In this document: positions 9,666 to 18,855 of the stretch, one piece after another
How positions within the stretch are numbered: the stretch's first letter is position 1
Layout: each line of letters begins with the position of its first letter
Source of the DNA: Phycisphaerales bacterium
Lineage (GTDB): Bacteria > Planctomycetota > Phycisphaerae > Phycisphaerales > UBA1924
Length of the DNA stretch: 64,000 bases
NCBI GenBank assembly: GCA_020849615.1
Contig: JADLFW010000009.1
Coordinates: forward strand, 124,001 to 188,000
Reading direction: 5' to 3'
Notes under the pieces: generated by a model
The model's database searches: none
Told to the model about the DNA's origin: nothing
Seen by the model: only the letters and a program-made list of their open reading frames with translations
Program-made: the position numbers and the translations under genes

Positions 9666-11147
9666 ATGCATCCGCTGGAAGAGCACTATCTCGACCTCAC
9701 GCGCCGTCGGTTCTTCGGCGTGGCGTCGAGGTCGATCGGCGCCGGGCTCGGCGGGGTAGCGCTGGCCTCGCTCCTCGGTGCGGGCCGGGGCAGGGCCGAC
9801 GGGCATCCCGGCCCGACGATGCCTGAACTGGGAGTTCCGGTCGGCCCGCACTTTGCGCCCAAGGCCAAGCGGGTGATCTACATGCACATGGAGGGGGCCC
9901 CGAGCCAACTCGATCTTTATGATCACAAGCCGGTGCTGCGGGGCCGATTCAACCAGGATCTGCCGGATTCGGTGCGCCAGGGGCAGAGGCTGACCGGGAT
10001 GACCAGCGGCCAGGCCCGGTTCCCGGTGGCGCCGTCGATCTTCAAGTTCACGAGGTATCGAAATCACGCGGATGGGGTCTGGCTGAGCGAACTGATCCCG
10101 CACACGGCTTCGGTGGCGCATGAGATCTGTTTCGTGCATTCGATGCACACGGAGGCGATCAACCACGAGCCCGGCATTACGTTCTTCCAGACCGGCAACC
10201 AGCAGCCGGGGCGGCCCTCCTTCGGCGCGTGGGCGAGCTACGGGCTGGGGTCGGGGAACGCAAACCTGCCGACGTTTGTCGTGCTGATCACGCAGGGGTT
10301 CGGGAACATGCAGGCGCTGTCGGCCCGGTTCTGGGGCGCTGGCTTCCTGCCCAGCGAGCACCAGGGGTGCAAACTGCGGAGCGGCGGAGATCCGGTGCTG
10401 TTCCTGAAGGACCCCGACGGCGTGACGCGGGCCGACCGGCGGAAGATGCTGGATGTGGTGGGCCAGTTGAACGAGATCGAAGCCCATCGCTCCATGGACC
10501 CCGAGGTGCGGGCCCGGATCGCGCAGTACGAGATGGCGTACCGCATGCAGATGTCGGTCCCGGAGCTGACCGATTTCTCGGGGGAGGATGAGGACACGCT
10601 GAACCTGTACGGGCCCGAAGTGCGCAAGCCCGGGACGTTCGCGGCCAACTGCCTGCTGGCCCGGCGCCTGGCAGAACGCGGCGTCCGATTCATTCAGCTG
10701 TACATGCGCGGCTGGGACCAGCACAACAACCTACCGGGGGAGTTGAAGGCGCAGTGCGCGGCGGTGGACCAGCCGCAGGCGGCGCTGATCAAGGACCTGC
10801 GCCGGAAGGGGATGCTGGATGAGACGCTGATCCTGTGGGCGGGTGAGTTCGGGCGCACGGTGTACAGCCAGGGCACGTTGACCGAGAAGAACTACGGCCG
10901 CGACCACCACCCGCGGTGTTTTACGGTGTGGATGGCGGGCGGGGGCGTGAAGCCGGGCGTGACCTACGGAAAGACCGACGATTACTCGTACAACATCGTC
11001 GAGAACCCGGTCGAGGTGCACGATCTGCACGCGACAATGCTGCACCTGCTGGGCCTCAATCACACGAACCTGGTCTACCGCCACCAGGGCCGTGACTTCC
11101 GGCTGACCGATGTCTTCGGGCGGGTCATCCCCGAACTTATCGCATGA
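9666..11147 (+). CDS. DUF1501 domain protein with Tat signal
   Basis: The 493-residue protein begins with a twin-arginine signal (TRRRFFGVASRS followed by a hydrophobic stretch with GLGGVALASLLG), so it is predicted to be exported folded. The rest matches DUF1501, a family related to the alkaline phosphatase/sulfatase fold, including EGAPSQLDLYDHKP near the start and LILWAGEFGRT and GRDHHP in the C-terminal half. The enzymatic reaction is unproven. It lies 4 bases after the PSD1 gene and is almost certainly co-transcribed; such pairs are very common in Planctomycetota. Confidence 0.92.
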   Translation: MHPLEEHYLDLTRRRFFGVASRSIGAGLGGVALASLLGAGRGRADGHPGPTMPELGVPVGPHFAPKAKRVIYMHMEGAPSQLDLYDHKPVLRGRFNQDLPDSVRQGQRLTGMTSGQARFPVAPSIFKFTRYRNHADGVWLSELIPHTASVAHEICFVHSMHTEAINHEPGITFFQTGNQQPGRPSFGAWASYGLGSGNANLPTFVVLITQGFGNMQALSARFWGAGFLPSEHQGCKLRSGGDPVLFLKDPDGVTRADRRKMLDVVGQLNEIEAHRSMDPEVRARIAQYEMAYRMQMSVPELTDFSGEDEDTLNLYGPEVRKPGTFAANCLLARRLAERGVRFIQLYMRGWDQHNNLPGELKAQCAAVDQPQAALIKDLRRKGMLDETLILWAGEFGRTVYSQGTLTEKNYGRDHHPRCFTVWMAGGGVKPGVTYGKTDDYSYNIVENPVEVHDLHATMLHLLGLNHTNLVYRHQGRDFRLTDVFGRVIPELIA

Positions 11148-11178
11148 TGCGGCCGCGCAGGACTCGGGAGGCAATGGA

Positions 11179-12741
11179 TTGTTGGAGTCGATCCTTCAGT
11201 TCGGCGGACGCCTGCACCCGATGGTGCTCCACGCCCCGATCGGGCTCGTGATCGGGCTCCTGATGCTGGAAGTCGTCGGGCTGGCGCGCCGGCGGCCGCT
11301 GGCGCGTGAAGTCAGGCTCGGGCTGGTGTGGCTGACCGCGCTGACGGCGGCGGTTTCGATCGGGACGGGACTGCTGCTGAACCGCGCGGGCGGGTATCCC
11401 GGGAAGACCGTCTGGCTACACCAGTGGCTGGCGGTCGGCACGGGAAGCATCATCGTGCTGGCCGCGATCTCCGCCCAGGCCCGGCGGATGACAGTGTACG
11501 CGCTGCTCATCGCTGTTGCGGGCGGGCTGCTGGTGCCGGCGGGGCATTTCGGGGCTTCGATGACGCACGGCGAGGATTTCCTGCTCGAGCCATTTCAGAA
11601 GCGGGACCGGGCCAAGCCCGTCAGCACGGACGCGACCGGCCCGACGGACTCGGCCGTGATCACGACAGACAGCTCGACGTATGCGCGGGTCATCGCACCG
11701 ATCTTCGCCGACCACTGCATCAACTGCCACGGCGCCACCAAGCACAAGGGCGGCCTTTCGCTGCACATGCCGCAGGCGATCGTGGCGGGCGGTGATTCGG
11801 GCGTCCCGATCGTTCCCGGCGACCCCGGCGCCAGCGAACTGATCAGGCGGATCAACTTACCGATTGATGACGATGAGCACATGCCGCCGAGATCCAAGGA
11901 CCAGCTTGAACCGGAGGAGATGAAGACCCTCGAATCGTGGATCCGCAGTGGGGCGAGCTTCGAGAGCACAAACGATTCGGTCACCGAGTCCGCCGCGGCG
12001 ACAGGTCCGTCGGCTGAACTCGCGACGGGCCCGGCGCCGGCGGATGCCGGCGCCATCGCGGCGATCCGTGACCGCCTGGTGCATGTTGAGCCGCTGGCCC
12101 GCGGATCCGCCCTGCTGGTGGTGGATGCCGCGGCCGTATCCGGGTCGATCGGCGATGCGGAGGTCGCCTCGCTCTTCAAACCGATCGCCGGGCAGATCAG
12201 CGATCTGTCCCTGGCCCGGTCGCGGATCACCGATTCATCCATGGCGTTGATCGCCTCGATGCCGAACCTGCGGCGGCTGAACATCGGCGACACCGCAGTG
12301 GGGGATGCCGGGCTGCGGCATCTGGCCTCGCACCCGGTGCTTGAGGAAGTGGTGATCACACGCACGGCGGCTACGAGCGACGGGCTGGCCGTGTTGGCGT
12401 CGTTGCCAAAGCTGAAGAGGGTGTATGCGTGGGGCGCTCGCATCACGCCGGAAGGCGTGAGTGTCTTTAGACATACCCGCGGGGACGTGGTGGTCGACAC
12501 CGGGGAGTCTGAGGATGCGGGAGTGATCGAGGCCGAGTCGGAGGTCGCGCTGTCGGCCGCGCCACAGCCCGCCACCACTCCGTCGCTCAAGGCGGTGAAC
12601 ATGGTGTGCCCGGTATCCGGCAAGCCGGTGGATGAGGGCTTCCTGCTCGTCTACAAGGGACGCATCATCGGCTTCTGTTGCCGGCATTGCCTGGGTCAGT
12701 TTCTCGATGACCCGGCCAAGTTTGAGTCGAAGTTGAACTAG
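11179..12741 (+). CDS. DUF2231-like membrane, cytochrome c, LRR and YHS-like fusion protein
   Basis: This 520-residue protein appears to join four parts. Residues 1-~140 are a DUF2231-like membrane domain (RLHPMVLHAPIGL, four or five helices, MTHGEDFL). A planctomycete-type cytochrome c follows with CINCH (C180, C183, H184) and EHMPPR as likely Met ligand. Leucine-rich repeats run from ~300 to ~430. The C-terminus is a small cysteine domain (MVCPVSGKPV from 475, FCCRHC at ~499) like YHS/TRASH metal-binding modules. I chose the TTG at 11179 because GGGAGG lies 7 bases upstream; an in-frame ATG at 11110 would overlap the DUF1501 gene by 38 bases. The context suggests an electron-transfer partner of the preceding pair. 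Confidence 0.8.
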   Translation: MLESILQFGGRLHPMVLHAPIGLVIGLLMLEVVGLARRRPLAREVRLGLVWLTALTAAVSIGTGLLLNRAGGYPGKTVWLHQWLAVGTGSIIVLAAISAQARRMTVYALLIAVAGGLLVPAGHFGASMTHGEDFLLEPFQKRDRAKPVSTDATGPTDSAVITTDSSTYARVIAPIFADHCINCHGATKHKGGLSLHMPQAIVAGGDSGVPIVPGDPGASELIRRINLPIDDDEHMPPRSKDQLEPEEMKTLESWIRSGASFESTNDSVTESAAATGPSAELATGPAPADAGAIAAIRDRLVHVEPLARGSALLVVDAAAVSGSIGDAEVASLFKPIAGQISDLSLARSRITDSSMALIASMPNLRRLNIGDTAVGDAGLRHLASHPVLEEVVITRTAATSDGLAVLASLPKLKRVYAWGARITPEGVSVFRHTRGDVVVDTGESEDAGVIEAESEVALSAAPQPATTPSLKAVNMVCPVSGKPVDEGFLLVYKGRIIGFCCRHCLGQFLDDPAKFESKLN

Positions 12742-12757
12742 GGTGATTGAGGGACTC

Positions 12758-15208
12758 TCAGGCCCAAGCCGGCACGTGTTGACCATCGAGCCCGGTCGTA
12801 AACGGAGCCCACGCTAGTACGACGGCGCGGATCGTGATGTTGGCCTTCTTGGGCTTGAGGGAGACCGGCGTGACTTGCTCCGCGGCGGGGTCGTGCTGCA
12901 TGGTGAGGTCCTGCAGTTCGGCCCGGAACTGCTCCTCGAGGGCCTGGAGTTGGGATTCGACGGCCGCGGCGTTTTCCTCGGCCCGGCCGACATCGCTCGA
13001 CTCCTTGGCCGAGCGGGATACCCCCTTGGCCGCGGAGGCGGCGCGGCCGATGTTGCCGGCGCTGGCGGCCTTACGCCCGGTGAAGGCGGAGAGGAGTGCG
13101 GCGCCGAATGAGACGGCGGTGCTCATGTTTGCGCTGCGGGCCTGCTCGCGCTGCACCTCGACCGCCTGCCGGGCCCGGCGGAGTCGATCCTGGAGGGAGG
13201 CCAGACGCGGAGCGTATTTCTGGCGGAGCCTGTCGGCGGCGGCGTCCCGCCCTTCTCTTGCGGCCTGGTGAAGGCGGAGGCGGAACTCCCGTTCGGACTC
13301 GCCGGGCCTGGACGTCAGCTTGTAGGAATCGCTGCGGAGAAGCGCCAGGCGGTGGGTTCGGAAGATCGCATCGGCAAGCGATTTCTTCCAGGCGTCGTAC
13401 GACTTGGCGTTGGCGGCCTCCGATGGCACGGAGCCAAACGCAGCGTCCACCGCGGGGCTTGTTTTTAAGTCCTCCTCGGTCATCGTAGATTCAGCGGCGT
13501 GCTCCCAGTCAACGGCAACCGGGCCCGCCTCGATGGGCGCGAGATAACACGCCGGCACATCGACATCAGCGCCAGACTTGGTGTCGTTGTAGTACACCCG
13601 GGCCGACCCCAGCACCATGGCCCGGTAGGTGATCGTGGTGCTGGTGGCTTGGCGGGCCGGGATGAAGTACTGCGGAATCTCCGGCGGAAGTACTGGCCGA
13701 TCTTGCCGGGGCGAGGCCTGCGGAATCGGGCTTCGCGCCGCCGGCCCGGGCGGCGTCGCAGGAGTGGCGAGTTTGGGCGGTTGGTCGGCCCGTCGACCAT
13801 CGGTCAGAGATCGGATCTGATTGCGGGTGAGCGGCCCGCGGAGGTACGACAAGGCCCAGCGGGTTTCGAAGACGACCGGGGCATCTTCGTGGATGTTGTT
13901 CATCAGAAAGACGCGGCTCCCGAGCCGGGAGAGCATGGCATCCACAGCCCGGCGCTCGAACCGTCCACCCGAGGTGGATGAAGCTCCTTCGAGGCCATCC
14001 AGCACACGCTGCTTGTCCTGGTCGGTCTGAAGCCGGCCGATGAACCACGTGCCGGCGTTGGAGAGGCCTTTGTAGTCGAGGTCAACAGGGTTCTGGGTGG
14101 CGAGCACGACTCCGACGCCGTAAGCGCGGGCCTGCTTCATCAGCGTGAGCAGGGGCTCCTTGGAGGGCGGGTTGGCCACGGGCGGGAAGTAGCCGGCGAT
14201 CTCATCCATGTAGAGCAGGGCACGCAGGCTGGTCGTGCCGCTCTGGGTGCGGACCCAGCCCAGCATCTGGTTGAGGAGCATCGATACGAAGAACATCCGC
14301 TCGGCGTCGGGCAGATGGGCGATGGAGAAGATTGAGACACGCGGACGGCCGGCCGGGGTATAGAGCATCGCTCCGATATCGAGCGGATCGCCTTCGAGCC
14401 AGCGGGCGAACGCGGGCGAGGCGATGAGATTGTTGAGCTGCATCGCGAATGCGAAGCGATCCTTCGAGGGGAAGAACGTCTCGATCTCGACGACCCCGAT
14501 GCGGGCGGTCGGCGGCGTCTGGATCCGGGAGATCAGCGCGGCGAGGTCGAGGTTCTCGCCCGCCTCCCAGGCCCGGCTGAAGATGGTGGAGAGCAGGATG
14601 TGCTCGCGGCTCTGGAGCGGGTTGGCTTCGATGCCGAGGAGCCCCAGCAAGCTGGTGGCCGTTGACGAGACGCGTTCGGCGAAGATCTCGGTGTCGTCGA
14701 TGATCTCCGCGGCGGGCGCTTCGAAAGACTTGAGGACCGAGACCGAGAGCCCGGCGCTGCTGCCGGGGGTGTAGACCGAGAAGTCTGCCGAATCACGGAG
14801 CCGGCGGATCCTTAGCCCGTCCTGACCCCACTCGGCCAGGCCTTCTTTCCAGAGTTCCGCCTGCTGGGCCGCGTACTGGGACGGGTCGACCCCTTTGCGG
14901 CGGGCATCGTCCTCGTTGATCCACGGGGCAAAGTCGGCGGGAGACAGGTCGGGGAACGTGAGCAGGAGATTGGCGAGATCTCCCTTGGGGTCCACGACGA
15001 TGGCGGGGATGCCGTCGATGGCGGCTTCCTCGAGGAGCGTCATGCACAGGCCCGTCTTGCCGCTGCCGGTCATGCCGACACACACGGCGTGGGTGACCAG
15101 GTCCCGGGAGTCGTACAGGAGCAGGTCGCCTGTACGGGCCCGAGCGTCGAGGTCGTAGCCCCGGCCGAGGTAGAAGGCTCCGAGTTTCTCAAAGCTGGAA
15201 TCGGGCAT
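12758..15208 (-). CDS. HerA-like ATP-binding protein with coiled-coil C-terminus
   Basis: This 816-residue protein belongs to the HerA/FtsK-related ATPases (DUF87/DUF853-like). Walker A is GMTGSGKT (45-52, K51) and Walker B is LLYMDEIAGY (D335, E336); LATQNPVDLDYKGL is the family's sensor-like element and RLQTDQDKQRVLDGL follows. The C-terminal third (~530-816) is charged and helical (REFRLRLHQAAREGRDAAAD, later RLRRARQAVEVQREQ) with a small Gly/Ala-rich segment in between. HerA relatives pump DNA or act as AAA+ motors; a nuclease partner such as NurA is not adjacent, so the substrate is unknown. The ATG at 15208 fits the family start (LGAFYLGR). It is convergent with the fusion gene at 12741. 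Confidence 0.8.
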   Translation of the reverse strand: MPDSSFEKLGAFYLGRGYDLDARARTGDLLLYDSRDLVTHAVCVGMTGSGKTGLCMTLLEEAAIDGIPAIVVDPKGDLANLLLTFPDLSPADFAPWINEDDARRKGVDPSQYAAQQAELWKEGLAEWGQDGLRIRRLRDSADFSVYTPGSSAGLSVSVLKSFEAPAAEIIDDTEIFAERVSSTATSLLGLLGIEANPLQSREHILLSTIFSRAWEAGENLDLAALISRIQTPPTARIGVVEIETFFPSKDRFAFAMQLNNLIASPAFARWLEGDPLDIGAMLYTPAGRPRVSIFSIAHLPDAERMFFVSMLLNQMLGWVRTQSGTTSLRALLYMDEIAGYFPPVANPPSKEPLLTLMKQARAYGVGVVLATQNPVDLDYKGLSNAGTWFIGRLQTDQDKQRVLDGLEGASSTSGGRFERRAVDAMLSRLGSRVFLMNNIHEDAPVVFETRWALSYLRGPLTRNQIRSLTDGRRADQPPKLATPATPPGPAARSPIPQASPRQDRPVLPPEIPQYFIPARQATSTTITYRAMVLGSARVYYNDTKSGADVDVPACYLAPIEAGPVAVDWEHAAESTMTEEDLKTSPAVDAAFGSVPSEAANAKSYDAWKKSLADAIFRTHRLALLRSDSYKLTSRPGESEREFRLRLHQAAREGRDAAADRLRQKYAPRLASLQDRLRRARQAVEVQREQARSANMSTAVSFGAALLSAFTGRKAASAGNIGRAASAAKGVSRSAKESSDVGRAEENAAAVESQLQALEEQFRAELQDLTMQHDPAAEQVTPVSLKPKKANITIRAVVLAWAPFTTGLDGQHVPAWA

Positions 15209-15339
15209 GGTCTGGTTCCGGGAGAGCGAGCGAGGAGGAGCGCAAGCCCGGTATGGTACCGAGGTGGTTGGCGCGGCTCGTTCGGGCGGCCCGGCTGCTG
15301 GTAGTCTGTGCATCGAACCCGGGAGAGGGCCGGGCCGGG

Positions 15340-17448
15340 ATGGGAAACAGCACCATGAACATGAAGCGGAAACTGGCGTGGGCGAGCGTGGGATCGGTCC
15401 TGGTGTGCGGGCACGGCCCGGCGTGTGCTATTGAACCGGAATGGCAGGGGCAGTCGCAAGCGGTCGCCGGCGCGCAGCGGAGTCCGGATCCGCGACTGGA
15501 CTGGTGGCGCCAGGCGCGGTTTGGCATGTTCATCCACTGGGGTCTCTACGCCGTGCCCGCCGGGGAATGGAAGGGCAAGGCCACCTACGGCGAGTGGATC
15601 ATGAACCACGCGCAGATCCCGGTGGAGGAGTACGAGCACTTCCGGGAACGATTCAACCCGGTGAAGTTCGATGCGGACGCATGGGCCCGGACCGCCAAGA
15701 AAGCGGGGATGGGCTATATCGTGATCACCACCAAGCACCACGACGGGTTCTGCCTTTTCGACTCGGCGCTGACCGACTACGACGTGATGTCGACGCCGTT
15801 CAAGCGTGATGTGATGAAGGAGTTGGCGGCGGCGTGCGGCCGCGCCGGCGTAAGGCTGGGGTGGTACCACTCGATCATGGATTGGCACCATCCCGACTAT
15901 CTTCCGCGGCGGGAGTGGGAATCGCGACCCGCCGAGGGGGCTGATTTCGACCGGTACGTGGCGTACATGAAGGGGCAGCTGCGGGAGCTGCTGACCGGCT
16001 ACGGGCCCATCGGCGTGCTGTGGTTCGATGGCCAGTGGGAGGGGACGTGGAGCGATGAGCGGGGTCGCGACCTGTACGCCTACGTCCGTTCGCTGCAACC
16101 CGACATCATCGTGAACAACCGGGTCGGGCGGGCGGGAGGTGATTTCGGGCTCGACCACGAGTCGGGGATGGTCGGAGACTTCGGCACCCCGGAACAGCAG
16201 ATCCCCGACACCGGCATTCCCGGCGCCGACTGGGAAACCTGCATGACCATGAACGGTCACTGGGGGTACAACGCGGCCGACAAGGACTTCAAGTCGACAG
16301 AAGACCTCATCCGCAAGCTCGCGGACATCGCCTCCAAAGGCGGAAACTTCCTCCTCAACGTCGGGCCGACGGCCGAGGGCCTGATCCCGGCCGAGAGCGT
16401 GCAGCAGCTGGGCGACATCGGCGCGTGGATGAAGGATAACGGCGAGAGCATACACGGCACTTCGGCGAGCCCGTTTGATGCGCCCGCGTGGGGCCGATGC
16501 ACGCAGCGCACGCTGGAGGATGGGAACACACGGCTGTACCTGCATGTCTTTGCGTGGCCCGCGGATGGTCAGCTGAAGCTCAATGTCGGGTTGCTCAACT
16601 CCATCAGGGGCGCGCCGCGGCTCCTTGCCGATCCGAATCGGCCTGTCTCGATCTCTGGCGCTGGGGATGACCGCGTGATCCGGTTGAACGGTCCCGCGCC
16701 GGATCCGATCGACTCGGTTATCGCGCTGGACATCGACGGCGCGCCTGATGTCGCCGTGCCGGCCCGGATCAGCGCGGACACCGAGATCTTCACTGACACG
16801 CTGGACGTGCGGGCCGCCACGACGCAGCACAACGCCGAACTCCGCTACACGACTGATGGGAGCGAACCTACCGCGGACTCTCCCCTGGTCTCCGGGCCGA
16901 TCCGGATCAGCAACTCCACATGGGTCAAGGCGCAGGCCTTCCGGGGTGGCAAGGCAGTCGGAAAGGTCGGCGGCGGGATGTTCAAGAAGATCCAGCCCCG
17001 GCCCGCCGAAGCGGTCGCGGATGTCAAGCCGGGCCTCTGGTACGAGTACTTTGAGGGTGACTTCAAGTCCACCGAGGACTTTTCCACTCTTGCGCCGTTG
17101 AGTCGCGGCGCGTGCGACGGCTTCGATCGGAGCGTCCGTCGTCGAGACACGAGATTCGGCCTCAGATTCACCGGATTTGTCCGCGTGCCTGCCACCGGGC
17201 CCTACCGCTTCTTCACCAAGTCGGATGACGGCAGCCAGCTCTTCATCGGTGATCGGCTTGTCGTTCAGAACGATGGGCCGCACAGCCTGCATGAAGAAGG
17301 GGGCGAAGTCGCCCTCGCGGCCGGTCTGCATCCCATCACCGTCACGTTCTTCGAGAACACCGGCGGGCACGATCTTCAGGTGCTGTGGGCCGGGCCCGGT
17401 CTTAAGAAACAGCCTGTTCCCTCTGAGGTGCTGCTGCACAAGGAGTAG
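15340..17448 (+). CDS. Alpha-L-fucosidase (GH29) with chitobiase-like and PA14 domains
   Basis: This secreted enzyme hydrolyses terminal alpha-L-fucose. After a signal peptide (KRKLAWASVGSVLVCGHGPACA) comes the GH29 barrel, with RFGMFIHWGLYAVPAGEW, TTKHHDGFCLFDS and the probable nucleophile in GVLWFDGQWEG (D230). NFLLNVGPTAEG is another family signature. A chitobiase C-terminal-like domain (ELRYTTDGSEPTADSP) and a PA14 domain (~565-700) follow, likely for glycan binding. GGGAGAGG precedes the ATG at 15340; an ATG at 15355 is an alternative. It lies 9 bases upstream of a sugar ABC-importer operon, which suggests the released sugar or oligosaccharide is imported. Confidence 0.9.
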   Translation: MGNSTMNMKRKLAWASVGSVLVCGHGPACAIEPEWQGQSQAVAGAQRSPDPRLDWWRQARFGMFIHWGLYAVPAGEWKGKATYGEWIMNHAQIPVEEYEHFRERFNPVKFDADAWARTAKKAGMGYIVITTKHHDGFCLFDSALTDYDVMSTPFKRDVMKELAAACGRAGVRLGWYHSIMDWHHPDYLPRREWESRPAEGADFDRYVAYMKGQLRELLTGYGPIGVLWFDGQWEGTWSDERGRDLYAYVRSLQPDIIVNNRVGRAGGDFGLDHESGMVGDFGTPEQQIPDTGIPGADWETCMTMNGHWGYNAADKDFKSTEDLIRKLADIASKGGNFLLNVGPTAEGLIPAESVQQLGDIGAWMKDNGESIHGTSASPFDAPAWGRCTQRTLEDGNTRLYLHVFAWPADGQLKLNVGLLNSIRGAPRLLADPNRPVSISGAGDDRVIRLNGPAPDPIDSVIALDIDGAPDVAVPARISADTEIFTDTLDVRAATTQHNAELRYTTDGSEPTADSPLVSGPIRISNSTWVKAQAFRGGKAVGKVGGGMFKKIQPRPAEAVADVKPGLWYEYFEGDFKSTEDFSTLAPLSRGACDGFDRSVRRRDTRFGLRFTGFVRVPATGPYRFFTKSDDGSQLFIGDRLVVQNDGPHSLHEEGGEVALAAGLHPITVTFFENTGGHDLQVLWAGPGLKKQPVPSEVLLHKE

Positions 17449-17457
17449 CTTCGCGCC

Positions 17458-18855
17458 GTGCCGGGCCTTCCGGACAACCCGAACATGCGGCCCGGCGTCG
17501 GTCGTCGCGCGGCGATCGGTGCATTGGCGACTTCGCTGCTGGCGGCGGGGCTGTGGCCGCGCCGGGCCCGGAGCCGGGAAGCGATTCCCGAGGGCCGCGT
17601 GATCGTCGACTACTGGGAAAAGTGGACCGGCCCGGAGGGCGAGGCCGTGCAGGGCATCGTGGACCGGTTCAACACAGCGCAGGACCGGATCTGGGTTCGG
17701 CGCCTGGCGGTCAGCGACATCATGAGCAAGGCGATGGTTGCCATCGGCGGTGGCGATCCGCCCGACATCGTGGGGCTGTACAGCTACAACATCCCGCAGT
17801 TCGCCGAGTCCGGGGCGATCATCTCGCCGGAAGACCTGGCCACGCCGACCGCGCGACTTGCGCCCGAAAGTTACGCCCCGGCGGTTCACCGCCTCCTGAG
17901 CCACGAGGGCCGGCAATGGGCGGGCGTCAACACGTGCTATTCGCTCGCCCTTTACTACAACCGCTCGCTCTTCCGCGAGGCGGGCCTCGACCCCGACCGT
18001 CCGCCGGCGACGATCGACGAACTTGACGCGGCCGCGGACCGCTTGGCAGTCCGCACGGCGGGCGGCCGGATCGCGCGGGCCGGTTTTCTGCCCAATCTGC
18101 CGGCGTGGTGGCCTTACTTCTGGCCCATCATGTTCGGCGGGAGGCTGTACGACCCCGACGCTCACCGGGCCGAAGTCGCGGGCCCGGCGGGGGTCGCCGC
18201 GTACGAGTGGGTGGCTTCCTATCCGCGCCGGCTCGGGGCTTCCGCCACCGCGGAGTTCGGCAACATCTACAACCGCAGCTTCCACTCGCCGCAGGACCCG
18301 TTCATCTCCGGCCGCGTGGGCATGATCGTGCAGGGCCCGTGGATCGCCAACTTCATCCGCTTGTACGCGCCCGAGTTCGACTACGGCTGCACGCCGGTGC
18401 CAACGCCGGAGGCCATGGTGGATCCCGATCGTCCGGTCGGCATGCTCGAGGCGGATGTTCTGGTGATTCCGCGCGGGGCCCGGCACCCGGAGGCCGCGTT
18501 CGAGTTCCTGTGCTTCACGCAGCGGCCCGATGTGCAGGAGCAGCTGGCCACGGAGCATGCCAAAAGCTCCCCGATGCGGTCCGTCTCCGCCGGGTTCGCC
18601 GGCGATCATCCAAACCGCTGCGTCGACGTCCACGACCGCATCGTGAAGAGCCCGCGGGTGCAGATCCTGCCTCAGACGCGCGTGTGGCAGCAGTACGCCG
18701 ACTCCATGATCGGCGCCTTCGATGCGATCTGGGCCGGCGCCGATGTCCATCGCACCCTCGCGGCCGCGCAGTCGAGAGCGCAGCAGTTGATCGACCAGTC
18801 CCGGCAACGACGGCTCCAGCGGGCGGCCCGATCGGGGCGGGGGGCGCCGGCATGA
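17458..18855 (+). CDS. Sugar ABC transporter substrate-binding protein
   Basis: A 465-residue family 1 extracellular solute-binding protein (UgpB/MalE type). The N-terminus RRAAIGALATSLLAAGLWPRRA looks like a Tat or Sec signal without a lipobox. The mature part contains YWEKWTGPEGEAVQGIVDRFN, GDPPDIVGLYSYNIPQFAESG and GRVGMIVQGPWIANF, all typical of the family. The GTG at 17458 follows AAGGAG, though ATG 17485 would give a more compact signal. The last codon overlaps the ATG of the first permease (ATGA). The ligand is not readable from sequence; the flanking fucosidase and mannosidase suggest a host- or algal-type glycan fragment. Confidence 0.9.
   Translation: MPGLPDNPNMRPGVGRRAAIGALATSLLAAGLWPRRARSREAIPEGRVIVDYWEKWTGPEGEAVQGIVDRFNTAQDRIWVRRLAVSDIMSKAMVAIGGGDPPDIVGLYSYNIPQFAESGAIISPEDLATPTARLAPESYAPAVHRLLSHEGRQWAGVNTCYSLALYYNRSLFREAGLDPDRPPATIDELDAAADRLAVRTAGGRIARAGFLPNLPAWWPYFWPIMFGGRLYDPDAHRAEVAGPAGVAAYEWVASYPRRLGASATAEFGNIYNRSFHSPQDPFISGRVGMIVQGPWIANFIRLYAPEFDYGCTPVPTPEAMVDPDRPVGMLEADVLVIPRGARHPEAAFEFLCFTQRPDVQEQLATEHAKSSPMRSVSAGFAGDHPNRCVDVHDRIVKSPRVQILPQTRVWQQYADSMIGAFDAIWAGADVHRTLAAAQSRAQQLIDQSRQRRLQRAARSGRGAPA

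Noticed and set aside
15070-18807. A very long open frame on the minus strand opposite the fucosidase and binding-protein genes
   Set aside because: It is antisense to clear GH29 and solute-binding genes, is rich in Arg, His and Pro, and shows no family motifs. It overlaps the real HerA-like start. High GC makes such shadows common here.
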